Shown one piece after another: positions 11,517 through 21,776 of a DNA stretch of 64,000 nucleotides. The translations under genes and the position numbers were made by a program. This DNA comes from Gracilaria domingensis (taxonomy: Eukaryota > Rhodophyta > Florideophyceae > Gracilariales > Gracilariaceae). The notes below the pieces were generated by a model. That model worked only from the letters and a program-made list of their open reading frames with translations. It ran no database searches and was not told the origin of the DNA. Location: the NCBI GenBank assembly GCA_022539475.1, contig VCMS01000086.1, forward strand, positions 62,001 to 126,000, given 5' to 3'. The first letter of the stretch is position 1. Every line of letters starts with the position of its first letter.

Positions 11517-12443
11517 TTAATCAGTCAAAAATACGGGCCTGGTACTAGGACAGCAGGCAGCATCGTTCTTGGTCTCCATGGTGGCATCGGAGATCATCTT
11601 GACGGTTAGCTCACAATCCAAACCATCCAATCTGGGAGCAACGAGACTCAAAAGCGACCTTGCCCACTTGTTTGCCTGAGATCTGGTGACAGCTTTGACC
11701 TTCCGTTTGGCGCGGCCATCCACTCCAATGATGCCATTTTGGTAGAAGATGTTGTATCTCGCTTGGATAGTTATATCACTTCCTTGCTTGGAGACGAGAA
11801 GACGAACCCGACTCAGCCTTCCGCCGTTGCAATCTCCAGTTCCGACTCGCCTGTCCTCGACAAAGTCTTCCACGCCCTACGCACATGTAGTGCCGGTGCG
11901 GAGTGCAAGACTGTAAGGAAGGAAGCGAGAGTATTGCATCGGAGAAGTTCGCTTCGCGGATGATGAGACTGCGTGGGCATCGATGGCGGCCCATGACGAA
12001 AGAAAATATGGATTAGTCCTTTCGAAGGATCCAAATGAATGCGGAAACGAACGCAATGCATACGAATGATGGAAGGTGGCTGGTCTGAATGAGACGAATG
12101 CGAAGAATGCCAGCACGTTGAGAACGAGCGCTGCACGAGACACGTTCTGAACCTGATGGTGGCAACTCGCAGGCGCGCAACGAGAACAGCAGCGCCGAGC
12201 TGGTCGACCTGCTCGACCGCGAAGCGCAGTGGAGCAGCAGCGGGAACACAGGAGTGGTCTTATATGGAGGCATATGTTGAAGCAGATGATCGATGAATTG
12301 CATAGTGAGTTGTTTCCAAAGCCAGTCGCGAGCACGCTATGAAGAGCTTCTAGGAACAAAAATCGGAAGGGACTACGAACACCAGAACGTCTTCGATAGG
12401 ACGCGTTGAGCGAGCTGTCGATGTCGTTGGCTGGCGCAATCAT
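11517..12443 (-). pseudogene. Doubtful long open frame with one in-frame stop
   Basis: On the minus strand the frame is open from 12,443 to 11,517 except for a single TAG at about 11,877. The downstream 118 codons (11,517-11,873) have balanced composition and end in a Cys-containing segment (DAACCPSTRPVFLTD), so may be a real protein end. The upstream part is Arg/Cys/Ser-rich and reads less like protein. It could be a broken gene, a two-exon gene with its intron around 11,880-12,100, or chance. I do not recognise it. Confidence 0.25.
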
Positions 12444-13495
12444 CCCGGGCGTCAGAGAAAAAAACCTTATAACTGGTCAAAGAGCAATGAAAAAATAAAT
12501 GAAAAACAGTTTGTAAAAGAGCACACATTTTAAAACATAGAAATTAATATTTAGTTTTCCAAAAGACGTTGACATCTCCTGGAGACGTACATATTGCACA
12601 AATCATTACATATTTTGCAGTTCGATGCTCTCATGGGGTGTGTGCGAGATGTAGACCAAAGCCGGAGATCATGATTTTGCTCTTATACAGAGCCATCTCC
12701 TACAAGATTTATATTTCTACTAATTAAATACGTCTTAGCATTTCTACTTGCTTCTCATTTTTATGCTACGTCTGTTGTATTGGTCTATTGTAGTGTGCTT
12801 AATATTCTTTTCTTAGGTCTGCGTTTTTGGGAGGTGGTATATTCTTGTATATACCCTATTTCTTGGAGGAAATGGTAATAAACTAGGAGGTACATTTATT
12901 GCGCAAAAATCATGTGTTTGCTTGTATGTCTATGCCGCTTGCTTGAGCAAGTCCTCCATCTTATCCTTACAGAAGAGAACGGCCCGCCACACGTATTACG
13001 CGCACTGCTGTACTGTCAGAAGGTCCGGTGGAATTTCCGCAGCTGTATGGTTACAAGAAACATCGTGTACGTGTAGGATACGTGTAGGACACGTGTGCAG
13101 CTGCGCCGTCATTCACTTGTTCCAGTGTTACACACCGCTGCCGAGTCAGGTACAGGCTGAGGTGACCTCAGCAGTGAGGTCACAGTTGAGGTCACGTCAG
13201 GCGCTGAGTCAAGGCCTAGAAGTGATCCACGAGGAGAAACAGCCGAGAAACAGGCACGACGATATGACAACAGATATTGACCGGAATCTGCGCGCCACGA
13301 AAACTCATCAACGCCAAGAATTTGCCGTTGCGACGCCGTCGCTGCGAACGCGCGCCTACAGCAGCACCGCCGAGACAGCCATCAGCATGACAGCAGCTCG
13401 CCCGCCCGTACTCGCCAGGCACACATAAGGCGCGCCGCCCGCGCCCCCCCACCGGCCGCGAGCGTCGCTCGCCCCCGTTTGCCGCCGCCGTCACC
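12444..13495. other. Upstream region of the sulfotransferase gene
   Basis: The left half is AT-rich spacer with nothing recognisable. From about 13,060 composition becomes GC-rich, with repeated ACGTGTAGGA-type strings (13,067-13,092) and a cluster of TGAGGTCAC sites. The plus-strand frame at 12,922-13,428 begins with a non-ATG codon and is not supported. Confidence 0.45.
13158..13195. promoter_or_regulatory. TGAGGTCAC cluster upstream of sulfotransferase
   Basis: A near-perfect palindrome TGAGGTGACCTCA (13,158-13,170) is followed by two direct TGAGGTCAC copies (13,175-13,183 and 13,187-13,195). The 12-bp spacing of the two copies and their position about 300 bp before the ATG suggest a transcription-factor site cluster, of the general bZIP or nuclear-receptor half-site look. 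Function is inference. Confidence 0.35.
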
Positions 13496-14488
13496 ATGTT
13501 CCGCGGCACGTCGCAGCCGCCATCCCGCATGCAGACGCTCGTCGCGCTGCTCGTCGCGCTGCTCGTCGCGCTGCTCGTCGCGCTGGTGCTTTTCTCCGCC
13601 CCACTCACCGCCTACCTCCCGCTCAACTCGCGTCGCGCCGCGCCGCGCGCACACGCGCAGGAATTGGCCGCCTTGCTGACGGATGACGCGCTGCTGGACG
13701 AAATCACGCGCAGCAATCACTTTGCGTACTTCCCGTCGGCCGACATAGTGCTGGCGACCATTGCGAAGGGCGGTAGCACCACGCTGTTCCAGTTCTTTTT
13801 CCGCGGCGTGGTCGGCGAGCCGGAGCACTCCACAACAGAGTGCGGCACCAACGTGCACGACCTGCGTTCGCCGTGCTGGCAGTCCAAGGCGCTGAATCTG
13901 AAACAACTCAGCGTGGAGGAACGCCGGCGCGTGCTCACGTCGCCGGACACGTTGAGAGTGGCCGTGCAGAGGGATCCGTTTGATCGACTCATCTCCGCGT
14001 TCAACGACAAGGTGGCCTGCGTCACCGACGACTTCAACCGCGGCTTGGCCTACAGTCGCATCGTGCCGAACCTTCGCGAGCTGGCTGCCCTGCCAGAGTC
14101 GCCCAGGATGTGCATGAGCATCAGCGAGTTTGCCGACGCGCTCGATCGTATCCGGGAGAGGCGCCCAATTCCGATGCAGAGACTGGACGTGCATATACGT
14201 CCGCAGCAGCTTTACTTCGGCTACATTCCATACGATATCGTGTTGGATGTTAGCGAGCTTTCGAACAGTAGCTTGCTGGCTCCGCTTGTGGAAAGAATGC
14301 CCTTTGGAAACATGGTTGAGCAGCAGCCTGTCGGACATCTTCATGCTGTCGAGAGGGAACATTTGGTCATTCCGGAGCAAGCTGCGAAGAAGTTGTTTCG
14401 CTTTGCGAGCGAGTCAGTTCTTGGAGAGCGCCGCTATTTGTCTTCTTCTGTTTCTTCTTCTTCCTCTGAAAACGCTCCCTTGCCGTGA
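13496..14488 (+). CDS. Membrane-anchored carbohydrate sulfotransferase (sulfotransferase family 2)
   Basis: A 330-residue type II membrane protein that should transfer sulfate from PAPS to a carbohydrate in the Golgi lumen. A short N-terminal tail is followed by a hydrophobic anchor (residues about 14-38) made almost wholly of VALL repeats. The 5'-phosphosulfate loop is visible as AKGGSTT at residues 90-96, and the 3'-phosphate site as VAVQRDPFDRLISAF at 155-169, with the expected Arg159 and Ser167. These are the two signature PAPS motifs of the family 2 group (HNK-1/chondroitin/dermatan sulfotransferase type). The length fits. The ATG sits in a good context (GTCACCATG). In a red alga a role in sulfating wall galactan would be natural, but the acceptor cannot be read from sequence. 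The gene is markedly GC-rich compared with its flanks. Confidence 0.88.
   Translation: MFRGTSQPPSRMQTLVALLVALLVALLVALVLFSAPLTAYLPLNSRRAAPRAHAQELAALLTDDALLDEITRSNHFAYFPSADIVLATIAKGGSTTLFQFFFRGVVGEPEHSTTECGTNVHDLRSPCWQSKALNLKQLSVEERRRVLTSPDTLRVAVQRDPFDRLISAFNDKVACVTDDFNRGLAYSRIVPNLRELAALPESPRMCMSISEFADALDRIRERRPIPMQRLDVHIRPQQLYFGYIPYDIVLDVSELSNSSLLAPLVERMPFGNMVEQQPVGHLHAVEREHLVIPEQAAKKLFRFASESVLGERRYLSSSVSSSSSENAPLP
13538..13585 (+). repeat. Four tandem 12-bp units encoding the membrane anchor
   Basis: CTCGTCGCGCTG is repeated four times without a mismatch, giving the LVAL repeats of the sulfotransferase signal anchor. Copy number change by slippage would lengthen or shorten the transmembrane helix by four residues. 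Confidence 0.9.
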
Positions 14489-17117
14489 AGTGCTTTGCAG
14501 CCTTCTTTCTTCTTAGAAAGTATTTTTCGTCTGGCTGTCGTGTTGTACATCCAAACTGTTCCTCACTCTTCCAACAGTTCCAACTTGTCTCGTTTATATG
14601 CCGATAGCTCGCCGCCTTACTTTGCTGTTTGCAAGGAGCATGTGTCCAGGCCCCCATTTTCGACCTGCATCTTTTGCTCTGCAGCCTTGGGGTTCCCGCA
14701 CAAGAAGACCTATGATGCTCTTGTGCTTTCAACAAGAGTCGGGAGATTTTGAGCCTTCGGCAGGTCGTGCCAAATTTCAGCCATAGACTAGTTTTTCAAA
14801 AATTTGAATATTCCCCAAAATATTGTCAGTCCTTTCGTGAGGACTTGACAAGTGGGGTCAACATTTGATAATTTAATGCCGAATCATTCACTTTACCGGA
14901 GAACTCATTTATTCGCCGTCGCATGGGTAACCAGGGTAACAGATTGCAAGGCTTGCCATCCTTGCACTCTGAACTTCAGGATCTAGCCTTCATCAATAAA
15001 CGCACGTTTCACTGAAGGCCAGTTGCACAAGAAAATTAGCCACAATATGTTTGTCATACATTCTCACTATCTACTGTGAAGAAGAAGGGGCTCCAACCTA
15101 GCAAATCAAATCTCAGGACGAGGAGTAAGGATAGAATGGAATCATACAGGGGATGATTTGCAAATGATGGAGTACTAAAATACAACAATCAACGTCATTT
15201 CGAAGCAAATAACGAGAAATTTAACTGTTTCGGAGTTGATTGGAGAAACACAAGTGTACTGGACAGCTCAGAATGCGAACGCACCACGAAAATGAGGCAA
15301 TTATAACGCTTTCCATATTTAACTGACCTTGTCTGACGACGCTACACTCAGTGACTGCTGCATCTCCACGCGATCAACAATTACGAATTGGCCATGGGTG
15401 GGAACGAAATCAGGGTCGCCACGCGATCTAGATGTGTAAGACATCTTGTAGTCTTCAAAGAATGCGTTCGAAAAAGCCGCAGCCCGCCGTTGCCTCACGA
15501 CGACATTCACACGCAACCAGAAATGCCCGGGATAGAATGTCATAAATAAATTCTATTCTTCGTTCCTCGACAATCAATTTTGTTCGCTCATTTGACGAGC
15601 TTTCGCCCACCAGATCTTTAGTGTTTGGAGGAAAGAAGGGAGTGCGGGGATCCGACATCGATCTCGTCGTCAAGTAAAGACCTTCCATTGCAAGAAGGAT
15701 CTCCTGAAAATAGACATATTGCTCCCCAAGGGTTTTAGGGTTCGGAGAAGACAAAACCTAGACCTGTCTAGAGACAGAGCGATAACACTGCTCCCATCTA
15801 TGTGATCGCGACGACAACCAAGTTTTCAACGTAGTGCGAAGGACACCAGGCGCTCACGATGGGATAAAAGGCCTACACACGCAGAAGAGTTCAAAGTTAT
15901 CGGTGCTGTGTGTGACGCAGGCGAAGAGCTACAAGTCGATTTCACGCTTGATAGGCTTGTAGCTCGCGCTCTAGGAGACAGTAGGTCACTCTGTGATGAT
16001 ATGGCCACCAGCCTGTACACGGTAGTTTATTCGGACAGATAGGTACCAAAGGTCGACAGCTACAACTACTCGGAAGAGAGAGCATCAGCCGGCCTTCCAC
16101 TCTAACAGGGAAGGCCAGACTTCAATGAATATCCAGTGGACATTGTCCACCTTACAATTTTGAGGATGCGGATCATACACGATTCCATTGCCACGTGTGC
16201 ACTTGCACAAAAGGCAACGTTTCGCAGATGAACTGAATAAACTGTAAGCTATGCTTCGCTTACAAAAAGTCCTCAGTTTGCTTACTCTATCGTGCACACG
16301 TGGTATATGAAAAATGTGTGATCCGTTTTTACGGTCTGTAAGCACATTAAGCCAAACAAGTTGAATGATTCGTTTCTCAACTGGTTTCTAGTACCGGTTT
16401 CTAGTACAAGGGTAACGGGGATGTCATGAAACGCATACCCCTCACTTTTTTAATTAATGTTGCGAGTGGCAATGCGATCTGTTGCTTTCTGACGTTGGTC
16501 AAGATCCGACATGGACTGAAAAATGCTATACATTGCGTTCATCAGCACTCACAGCTTATGTGTACATAACCGCGAAGTGTTATACGTTGCCGCTTTGTAC
16601 AACAGCATCGCATCCTGAACATTGGTTTTATGAAAGATGCACCATACCAGTATCGATACGGTCTCTTTAGCCACCTCATTGGCGCAAAGGCCGGTCACGT
16701 CACAGCAGAAAAACGGACTCGCGAGATTTGCTTACTGGACATGAGAGTAGGTCATCAGCTGTGAAGGAATTATGTATATTGTATATTGTTTAATGTTATC
16801 CACAGCACCCTTGACACGTGCTTCTCAAGCACTTGGCAAGGGCTTAAAGAGCAGCGGCAGGGATATGTGCTCTCACGCGAGCTGTTATGAGAGCTCGTGT
16901 GCCTTTTTGCTGTCCAAGGAGCCCAACAACATGGCATTTTGTTTACGTAGTCTACCTTCGTCTCACAGGCCAAGTACCGCTGCCGGCACCTCACCACCAT
17001 CGTCAATTGCCCGATGAACAGTATGGAACATATGCACACGAAGACAAAGGTGTTGGGCTTACCGAGCTTCTCTCGCTCTAGTCGAGCTTCTTTCGATCTG
17101 GTCTCCTGAATGCGCAG
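14489..17117. other. Long intergenic stretch with a doubtful minus-strand open frame
   Basis: No firm gene. On the minus strand 15,455-15,754 holds a 99-codon frame of plausible protein composition (for example RRIEFIYDILSRAFLVACE), preceded by a possible 3' splice site (TATTTTCAG at about 15,715), and 15,319-15,543 continues in another frame with equally plausible composition. This may be a decayed gene. I do not recognise it. The rest, including 15,760-17,100, shows nothing. Confidence 0.3.
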
Positions 17118-17125
17118 TATAAAAG
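17118..17125 (+). promoter_or_regulatory. TATA box for the small Gly/Ala-rich protein gene
   Basis: TATAAAAG lies 114-121 bp before the ATG at 17,239. The pyrimidine-rich stretch that follows (CCTTTCCCTCC...) would suit a transcription start around 17,150. Confidence 0.6.
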
Positions 17126-17238
17126 AGTGAAACTTGAACGACACCTTTCCCTCCATCACCTGCACTCATCAAACTGCTCTCGCCAACAGCCGCAACCGCA
17201 TTCTCTAACGTCTTTCAAACTTTCCGATCCTGCCAAAA

Positions 17239-17670
17239 ATGGTCCTCAACCTCATTCTATTCGTTTTCGCTGTCATTGCAGCTGTTTTACAAGCAGCACC
17301 TCTTTCCACACAGCCATCTACGGCTCGTCAGTTTGTCGTACCGGTGATACCCCGACTACCAGTTTTTCAACCATTTCCCGCATTCGACTTTTCCACGTTG
17401 GTAGGGGGCACCGGTGGAGCCGGTGGTGCCGCGTCTGCTGTGGGAGCCAACGTGCAAGGCGGGTTTGGCGCACCCGGCGTGACTTCTTCCGGATCAGCGT
17501 TTAACGCTGGAAGTATATTCGGCGGTAATGGCATCTTCAGCGGAGCCGTGGCAAATGGCGCTTCTGGCACTGTGAATGGCGATGGAACAATCCAGGGCTC
17601 TTTCCAAAACGGCGCTGCCGGCGGTGTGGGCGGCAATGGTGGCTCTGCGCAGAGAAGTTCTGAAAATTGA
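17239..17670 (+). CDS. Small secreted Gly/Ala-rich protein
   Basis: A 143-residue protein with an N-terminal signal peptide (MVLNLILFVFAVIAAVLQAA), then a Pro/Phe-rich segment (about residues 30-50) and a C-terminal two-thirds dominated by Gly, Ala, Ser and Asn in GGxGG and NG blocks. Such low-complexity glycine-rich exports are often wall or matrix proteins. No domain is recognisable and there are no Cys residues for cross-linking. A TATA box about 115 bp upstream supports expression. The antisense frame over the same bases is a composition artefact. Confidence 0.7.
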   Translation: MVLNLILFVFAVIAAVLQAAPLSTQPSTARQFVVPVIPRLPVFQPFPAFDFSTLVGGTGGAGGAASAVGANVQGGFGAPGVTSSGSAFNAGSIFGGNGIFSGAVANGASGTVNGDGTIQGSFQNGAAGGVGGNGGSAQRSSEN

Positions 17671-18862
17671 GCAACTGGTACCCTTGGTATCTTAGCAGAA
17701 TGTGGGTAATGCTCGTGCAGCATGAAATACGAAAGTTTCGCATTTAGAATGCCGTTCTTGCAGCTTTGGCAATTACAGTAAATTGAAAGTGTCAAAAAAT
17801 TGTCATACTCTCAAATGAGAAAAAAATCTGTCTTTCAACTAGTAAAAGTCACGAATGATTTCATCTCGAATCGAAAAAGTAATCCCTTCTTTCTTTGGCG
17901 GCAAGTCAATGGATGAAAGCAAAAAGTGGAAAGTTGATGATCATCATCTTTGTAGGAAAGTCACGTGTAACCTTCGTCGACAACGGTGGAACTCCAAAAA
18001 AAATCTCAATCAAGAACGTCCCTTCTAAAAGTTTTTGAAAATGTTGGATTGCCACGAAAATGATTTTTGCATTTCTACGAATCCTAGAAGGAAGCAATCA
18101 GGTCCCCATCAAATGAATGCCTGTCCTATTATAATTCGAACAGTTATGGCAAAGGTCCTACATGTGGAAAAGTCTGCCAATCCAAACATTAAATGCAATA
18201 GTAGGGTAACTATCCTAGGAAAATGTGCAAATCCCTCGGGTATTTAGAACTGTTTGGCAAACTATGCTTTTGGTTTGGCTTCCTGGTTGGCTTTTTTTTG
18301 TTTAAAGAGCGCACAGCTCGAACATGCTTAACAGCGATGGAAGGACATAATATCTCAACTACTCCATTGACAGTTTTGAAAATATAGAGGTCCGCAATCA
18401 AAGCACATCTGTACTTCCATCCATTCTTCAAAGAGACAGAATATCTTCCATCACACGATTCTCTTGCTAAAAGTTTTTCTGCTCGAGTTAATCCTCCTCC
18501 CCGTAAGGAACCATTTGCATATATTACGAAACGAGAAGCCAAATGCGAGGTCGCCAAGCTTCGAGCCCCTTTCGAAGCCTCCTTGGAGTTAAGTCGTCTT
18601 CGCACATTCAATTCGGACATCTCGTTCTACTTTCCCCAATACGTATATTTCCGTCTGTTACAATTCGTGCATACAAACGGCGCTCATCCGTTTTGGTTCT
18701 AATAGGAATGAGGGAGATACTCCTCTTGTACAGATGATCAACTGAATTAATAGCAGAAAACTGGTTGATGTATTCCTCTGTATTTCACGTTGTGACATCA
18801 AGGCTTCAAAGCTATGTACTTCAAATTTACAACTCCAGAGATTCATTTACAATGAGGAACGA
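17671..18862. other. Gene-free stretch
   Basis: Only short, unsupported open frames. The minus-strand frame at 18,210-18,620 (136 codons) has a basic, lysine/arginine-rich product with no motif and overlaps poly-T runs. The last part serves as the promoter region for the next gene. Confidence 0.45.
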
Positions 18863-18870
18863 TATAAAAG
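18863..18870 (+). promoter_or_regulatory. TATA box for Cys-rich secreted protein gene
   Basis: TATAAAAG 87-94 bp before the ATG at 18,957, followed by a long CT-rich leader. Confidence 0.6.
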
Positions 18871-18956
18871 AACCTCTTTCTCTAAGTTCGTCTCCTTTAT
18901 CTCGTCCACATCTTTCTTCTCCCTTTTCTTCTCGCAATCTTAAGAAGGCCCCAAAG

Positions 18957-19655
18957 ATGAAGCCTGGAAAGTTGCTCGTTCTGTCAGCTCTTCTGCTTCT
19001 TGCTTCACTCTCTTCAGCCCGTTATATGTATCTTCTCCATCATCTGTATGTTAATGAAGGTGAAGTTCCTGGTACGCCCAGGTGTCAGAACATGAGAACC
19101 TTTCCGTTCGTGTCCTGCGAGCCGCAATGCACCACTTACTCCTTAGATGTGCACAAACAATGTCAGAGCAAAGAGCAATTTGGATGTTTGTATAGAAGAT
19201 GCTCAGCGCATAACTTTCAATGTGGCTTGACTCCTCAGGCTTCTTCCACCAACGACTGTTTCGATGACGAAGTTCAAGTCCGGCAGGTCATCCTCAGAAC
19301 TAACTTTCCTGTCGAATTCAGTGTTGCTGTGAACCTCAGTACTGGCTCAGCGGGGATTTACTTGTCCACCGCAAGCGTGGATCCATCCAATCTACATGAC
19401 CGTGTGACTTATGTACCAGAGGAGCCTATTAACGGATGTGGCGACAAAGTGATTGTGAGCATGACCGGGATTCCAAGATTTATTAGCGCGCCAGCTCAAA
19501 TTACAGGAAAGGTGAAACTTGATCTTCCGGCAGGAATTTGTCAGAGTGGTCCGTTCAGTTGCGCGATCCGTCTCATGGATCAAGCTCGTCGCCATAATTC
19601 TACGAATTACCATACTCTCACGTACTACAAGAAGATCTCTGTACGAGCCTGCTAG
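18957..19655 (+). CDS. Secreted Cys-containing protein, unknown family
   Basis: The frame is open from 18,765, but the ATG at 18,957 opens a clear signal peptide (MKPGKLLVLSALLLLASLSSA) and lies downstream of a TATA box at 18,863, so I start it there, giving 232 residues. About twelve Cys residues lie in the mature part, most in the first half (for example CEPQCTTYSLDVHKQC and CLYRRCSAHNFQC), followed by a beta-rich C-terminal half with VTYVPEEP, KVIVSMTG and KVKLDLPAG segments. One N-glycosylation site (NLS) is visible in the middle and another (NST) near the end. I do not recognise the family. A likely poly(A) signal AATAAA occurs near 19,717. Confidence 0.75.
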   Translation: MKPGKLLVLSALLLLASLSSARYMYLLHHLYVNEGEVPGTPRCQNMRTFPFVSCEPQCTTYSLDVHKQCQSKEQFGCLYRRCSAHNFQCGLTPQASSTNDCFDDEVQVRQVILRTNFPVEFSVAVNLSTGSAGIYLSTASVDPSNLHDRVTYVPEEPINGCGDKVIVSMTGIPRFISAPAQITGKVKLDLPAGICQSGPFSCAIRLMDQARRHNSTNYHTLTYYKKISVRAC

Positions 19656-21776
19656 AAAACCTAGTCCCCTTTTTTGCGAAGGGATAGAAGAACTACCGAC
19701 ACGATACTCACAAGTGAAATAAAGGTGAAAATTTGAACTTCATTCGGTGTAGAAGGGTTGCCGTACACCCACCTCATTTATGCTCATATCTGTGTTAACG
19801 CATCCGTGAGCTGGTTGCACTCACAATAATCAGAATCTAGTTATTCAAGAGTACCAAGTAAGAGGTTTTCTGTGACGTCTACATGAAACATTTGAATATT
19901 AAAGAATAACCGAATATTAGTATTTCGATTTTTTTCCAGTTGCGTTTACATTTCATGTTTACCAAGCGTAAATAAAAAAATAAGAGGTTTTAGCAAAGTG
20001 TGCTGTAATGAATCTAAACAGAACTTCGTTTTAAAACCGAGAGCATCCATTCCTCAAGTACATATTTCAAATAAGTTGAAAGTGCTTCACTTTCAACAAT
20101 TTCATCTTTAAATCACGAATTTAGGTTTCGCCCTCACTCGCCTGCGCCCGCCTGACAGACACTCAGATTTTCTGACCCAGTGGCTGATGCTCACCGGTTC
20201 AGAAAAACTCAGAAGATAGGAATCTACACGTACGTCACATGCAATTCTGGATTTGGCGTATAAGATCTCAAATGCGTTGGCATACAGCACAAACACCAGA
20301 TTCAACGAGAGGGTAAGAATAAGTAAAGGTACAAAGGTAACATAAGCACATCGGCGCTTGGGGAACGCCAGATGCTACAGAAAAGGATGCCAATTGGCTG
20401 TGTATGTCCGATAATCTTTGTCAACATATGCTGATTCCGTGAAATTTTTGTCGATCAACCACGAATGCTTGTCTGTGATAAAGGATTTGAAGTGTTTGGA
20501 CCGTTCAAAACATTATTCAAACCCAAATTTCTTGTTCGAAAATTTGTTAGATGCCTTACAATCGTTACTGGAGAGGTGCGACCAACAAAATAACAGCGTC
20601 CAGTTGTACGGAAACTCATGGGTTTTAGGTGCCTGATGCTTGGGAGTGGAAGCGTTTCAGAAGTCATAGACTTCCAACAGATATGTCGTCATTTACGGTT
20701 TGAAGCGATCCTATTTGTTCATGATGCCATTGTGGACTGGAAACCATCGTACTGCCTTTATCTTTCAAGAACAAAAAGAACGAAAGGGACGAGTGGAGAA
20801 TTCATACAGAAACAGCTCATGCGAGCATGGTAAAGTCACCAGTGGAACGTCCTTGTCGTCAGCAATACAACTTCTGATGTCTTACTCGTTCGTCTAACGA
20901 CGAGCTTGCCGCTCATGAGTGGCAACGGCAAGCTCGGTTGTTCCAACTGACATCGACAGCTAGCCATGGTGCCTGGAGGCAACAAGGATTCTAGGATTCT
21001 AGATCTTGAGAGGACCAAGCCTTACACTCGTCCACGCATTTGATTTGAAACTGCTCCACACATTGTGTGTACCGCGTTCGTTATTGCGCGTAATGTTCGG
21101 CAAGCGACATCAATATTATGCACTCACTATGGGACATGAGGCAACCATATTTGCTTTCACGTCAAAGATGCTCATCTAGGATTCTCCCATGTCCCCTCTT
21201 CATGAGCATCTATCACACTTCAAAGATGTCAATACCTTCATCATTGTGCATTGTCGTTTTTTTTTCTTTCGATAGAAGACCCATTCTTGTGTCATGATTG
21301 CGGATAACGGCACTTCGCTGAGCTAGTGTTGAAGCTCAACTCGATTCAGAACTCTATTGCAGACGGTGGTGCCTCTCATCTGCGTGCACATTTCATGCAT
21401 CAAAAGCAGCAATTCGCGACATATTTTTAGGGTCTCTACAGCCAACCGGTGAGTTGTCTCAAATTCAGTGGATACAATCACGTGACCAACTATGCGCAAA
21501 TGCAGCACTTGTTTGATATGGCGCATGATTCGAATCTTGCTCACATTCACTCCGTGAGATACCCTCAAACCAGCGCCGTTCTCGACGACTGACGAGAGGA
21601 TCAACTGCAGAACTACCCAAAACCTCAGTGCTGCCGCATAGCTGCATTCACCTCGCGAGACTCGGACATCCTAAACATGTTTGTGAGCGCACGACTCACT
21701 GACGAGCAGATTCCTCAAGTACTCCCCGGCCGTGTCATCCTTGCCCTCATCTTCATTCATCCCGCTCAAGGCCACA
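19656..21776. other. Gene-free stretch
   Basis: Two kilobases without a supported gene. Short open frames on both strands show no signal peptide or motif. The section 20,340-20,830 has several overlapping 60-70 codon frames typical of noncoding DNA. Confidence 0.45.

Noticed and set aside
12922-13428. 168-codon plus-strand frame upstream of the sulfotransferase
   Set aside because: It begins with TTG, crosses the TGAGGTCAC cluster and has no domain.
13382-14380. 332-codon minus-strand open frame opposite the sulfotransferase
   Set aside because: It is a mirror of a GC-rich gene whose plus-strand product has clear PAPS motifs and a membrane anchor; the antisense product has no features.
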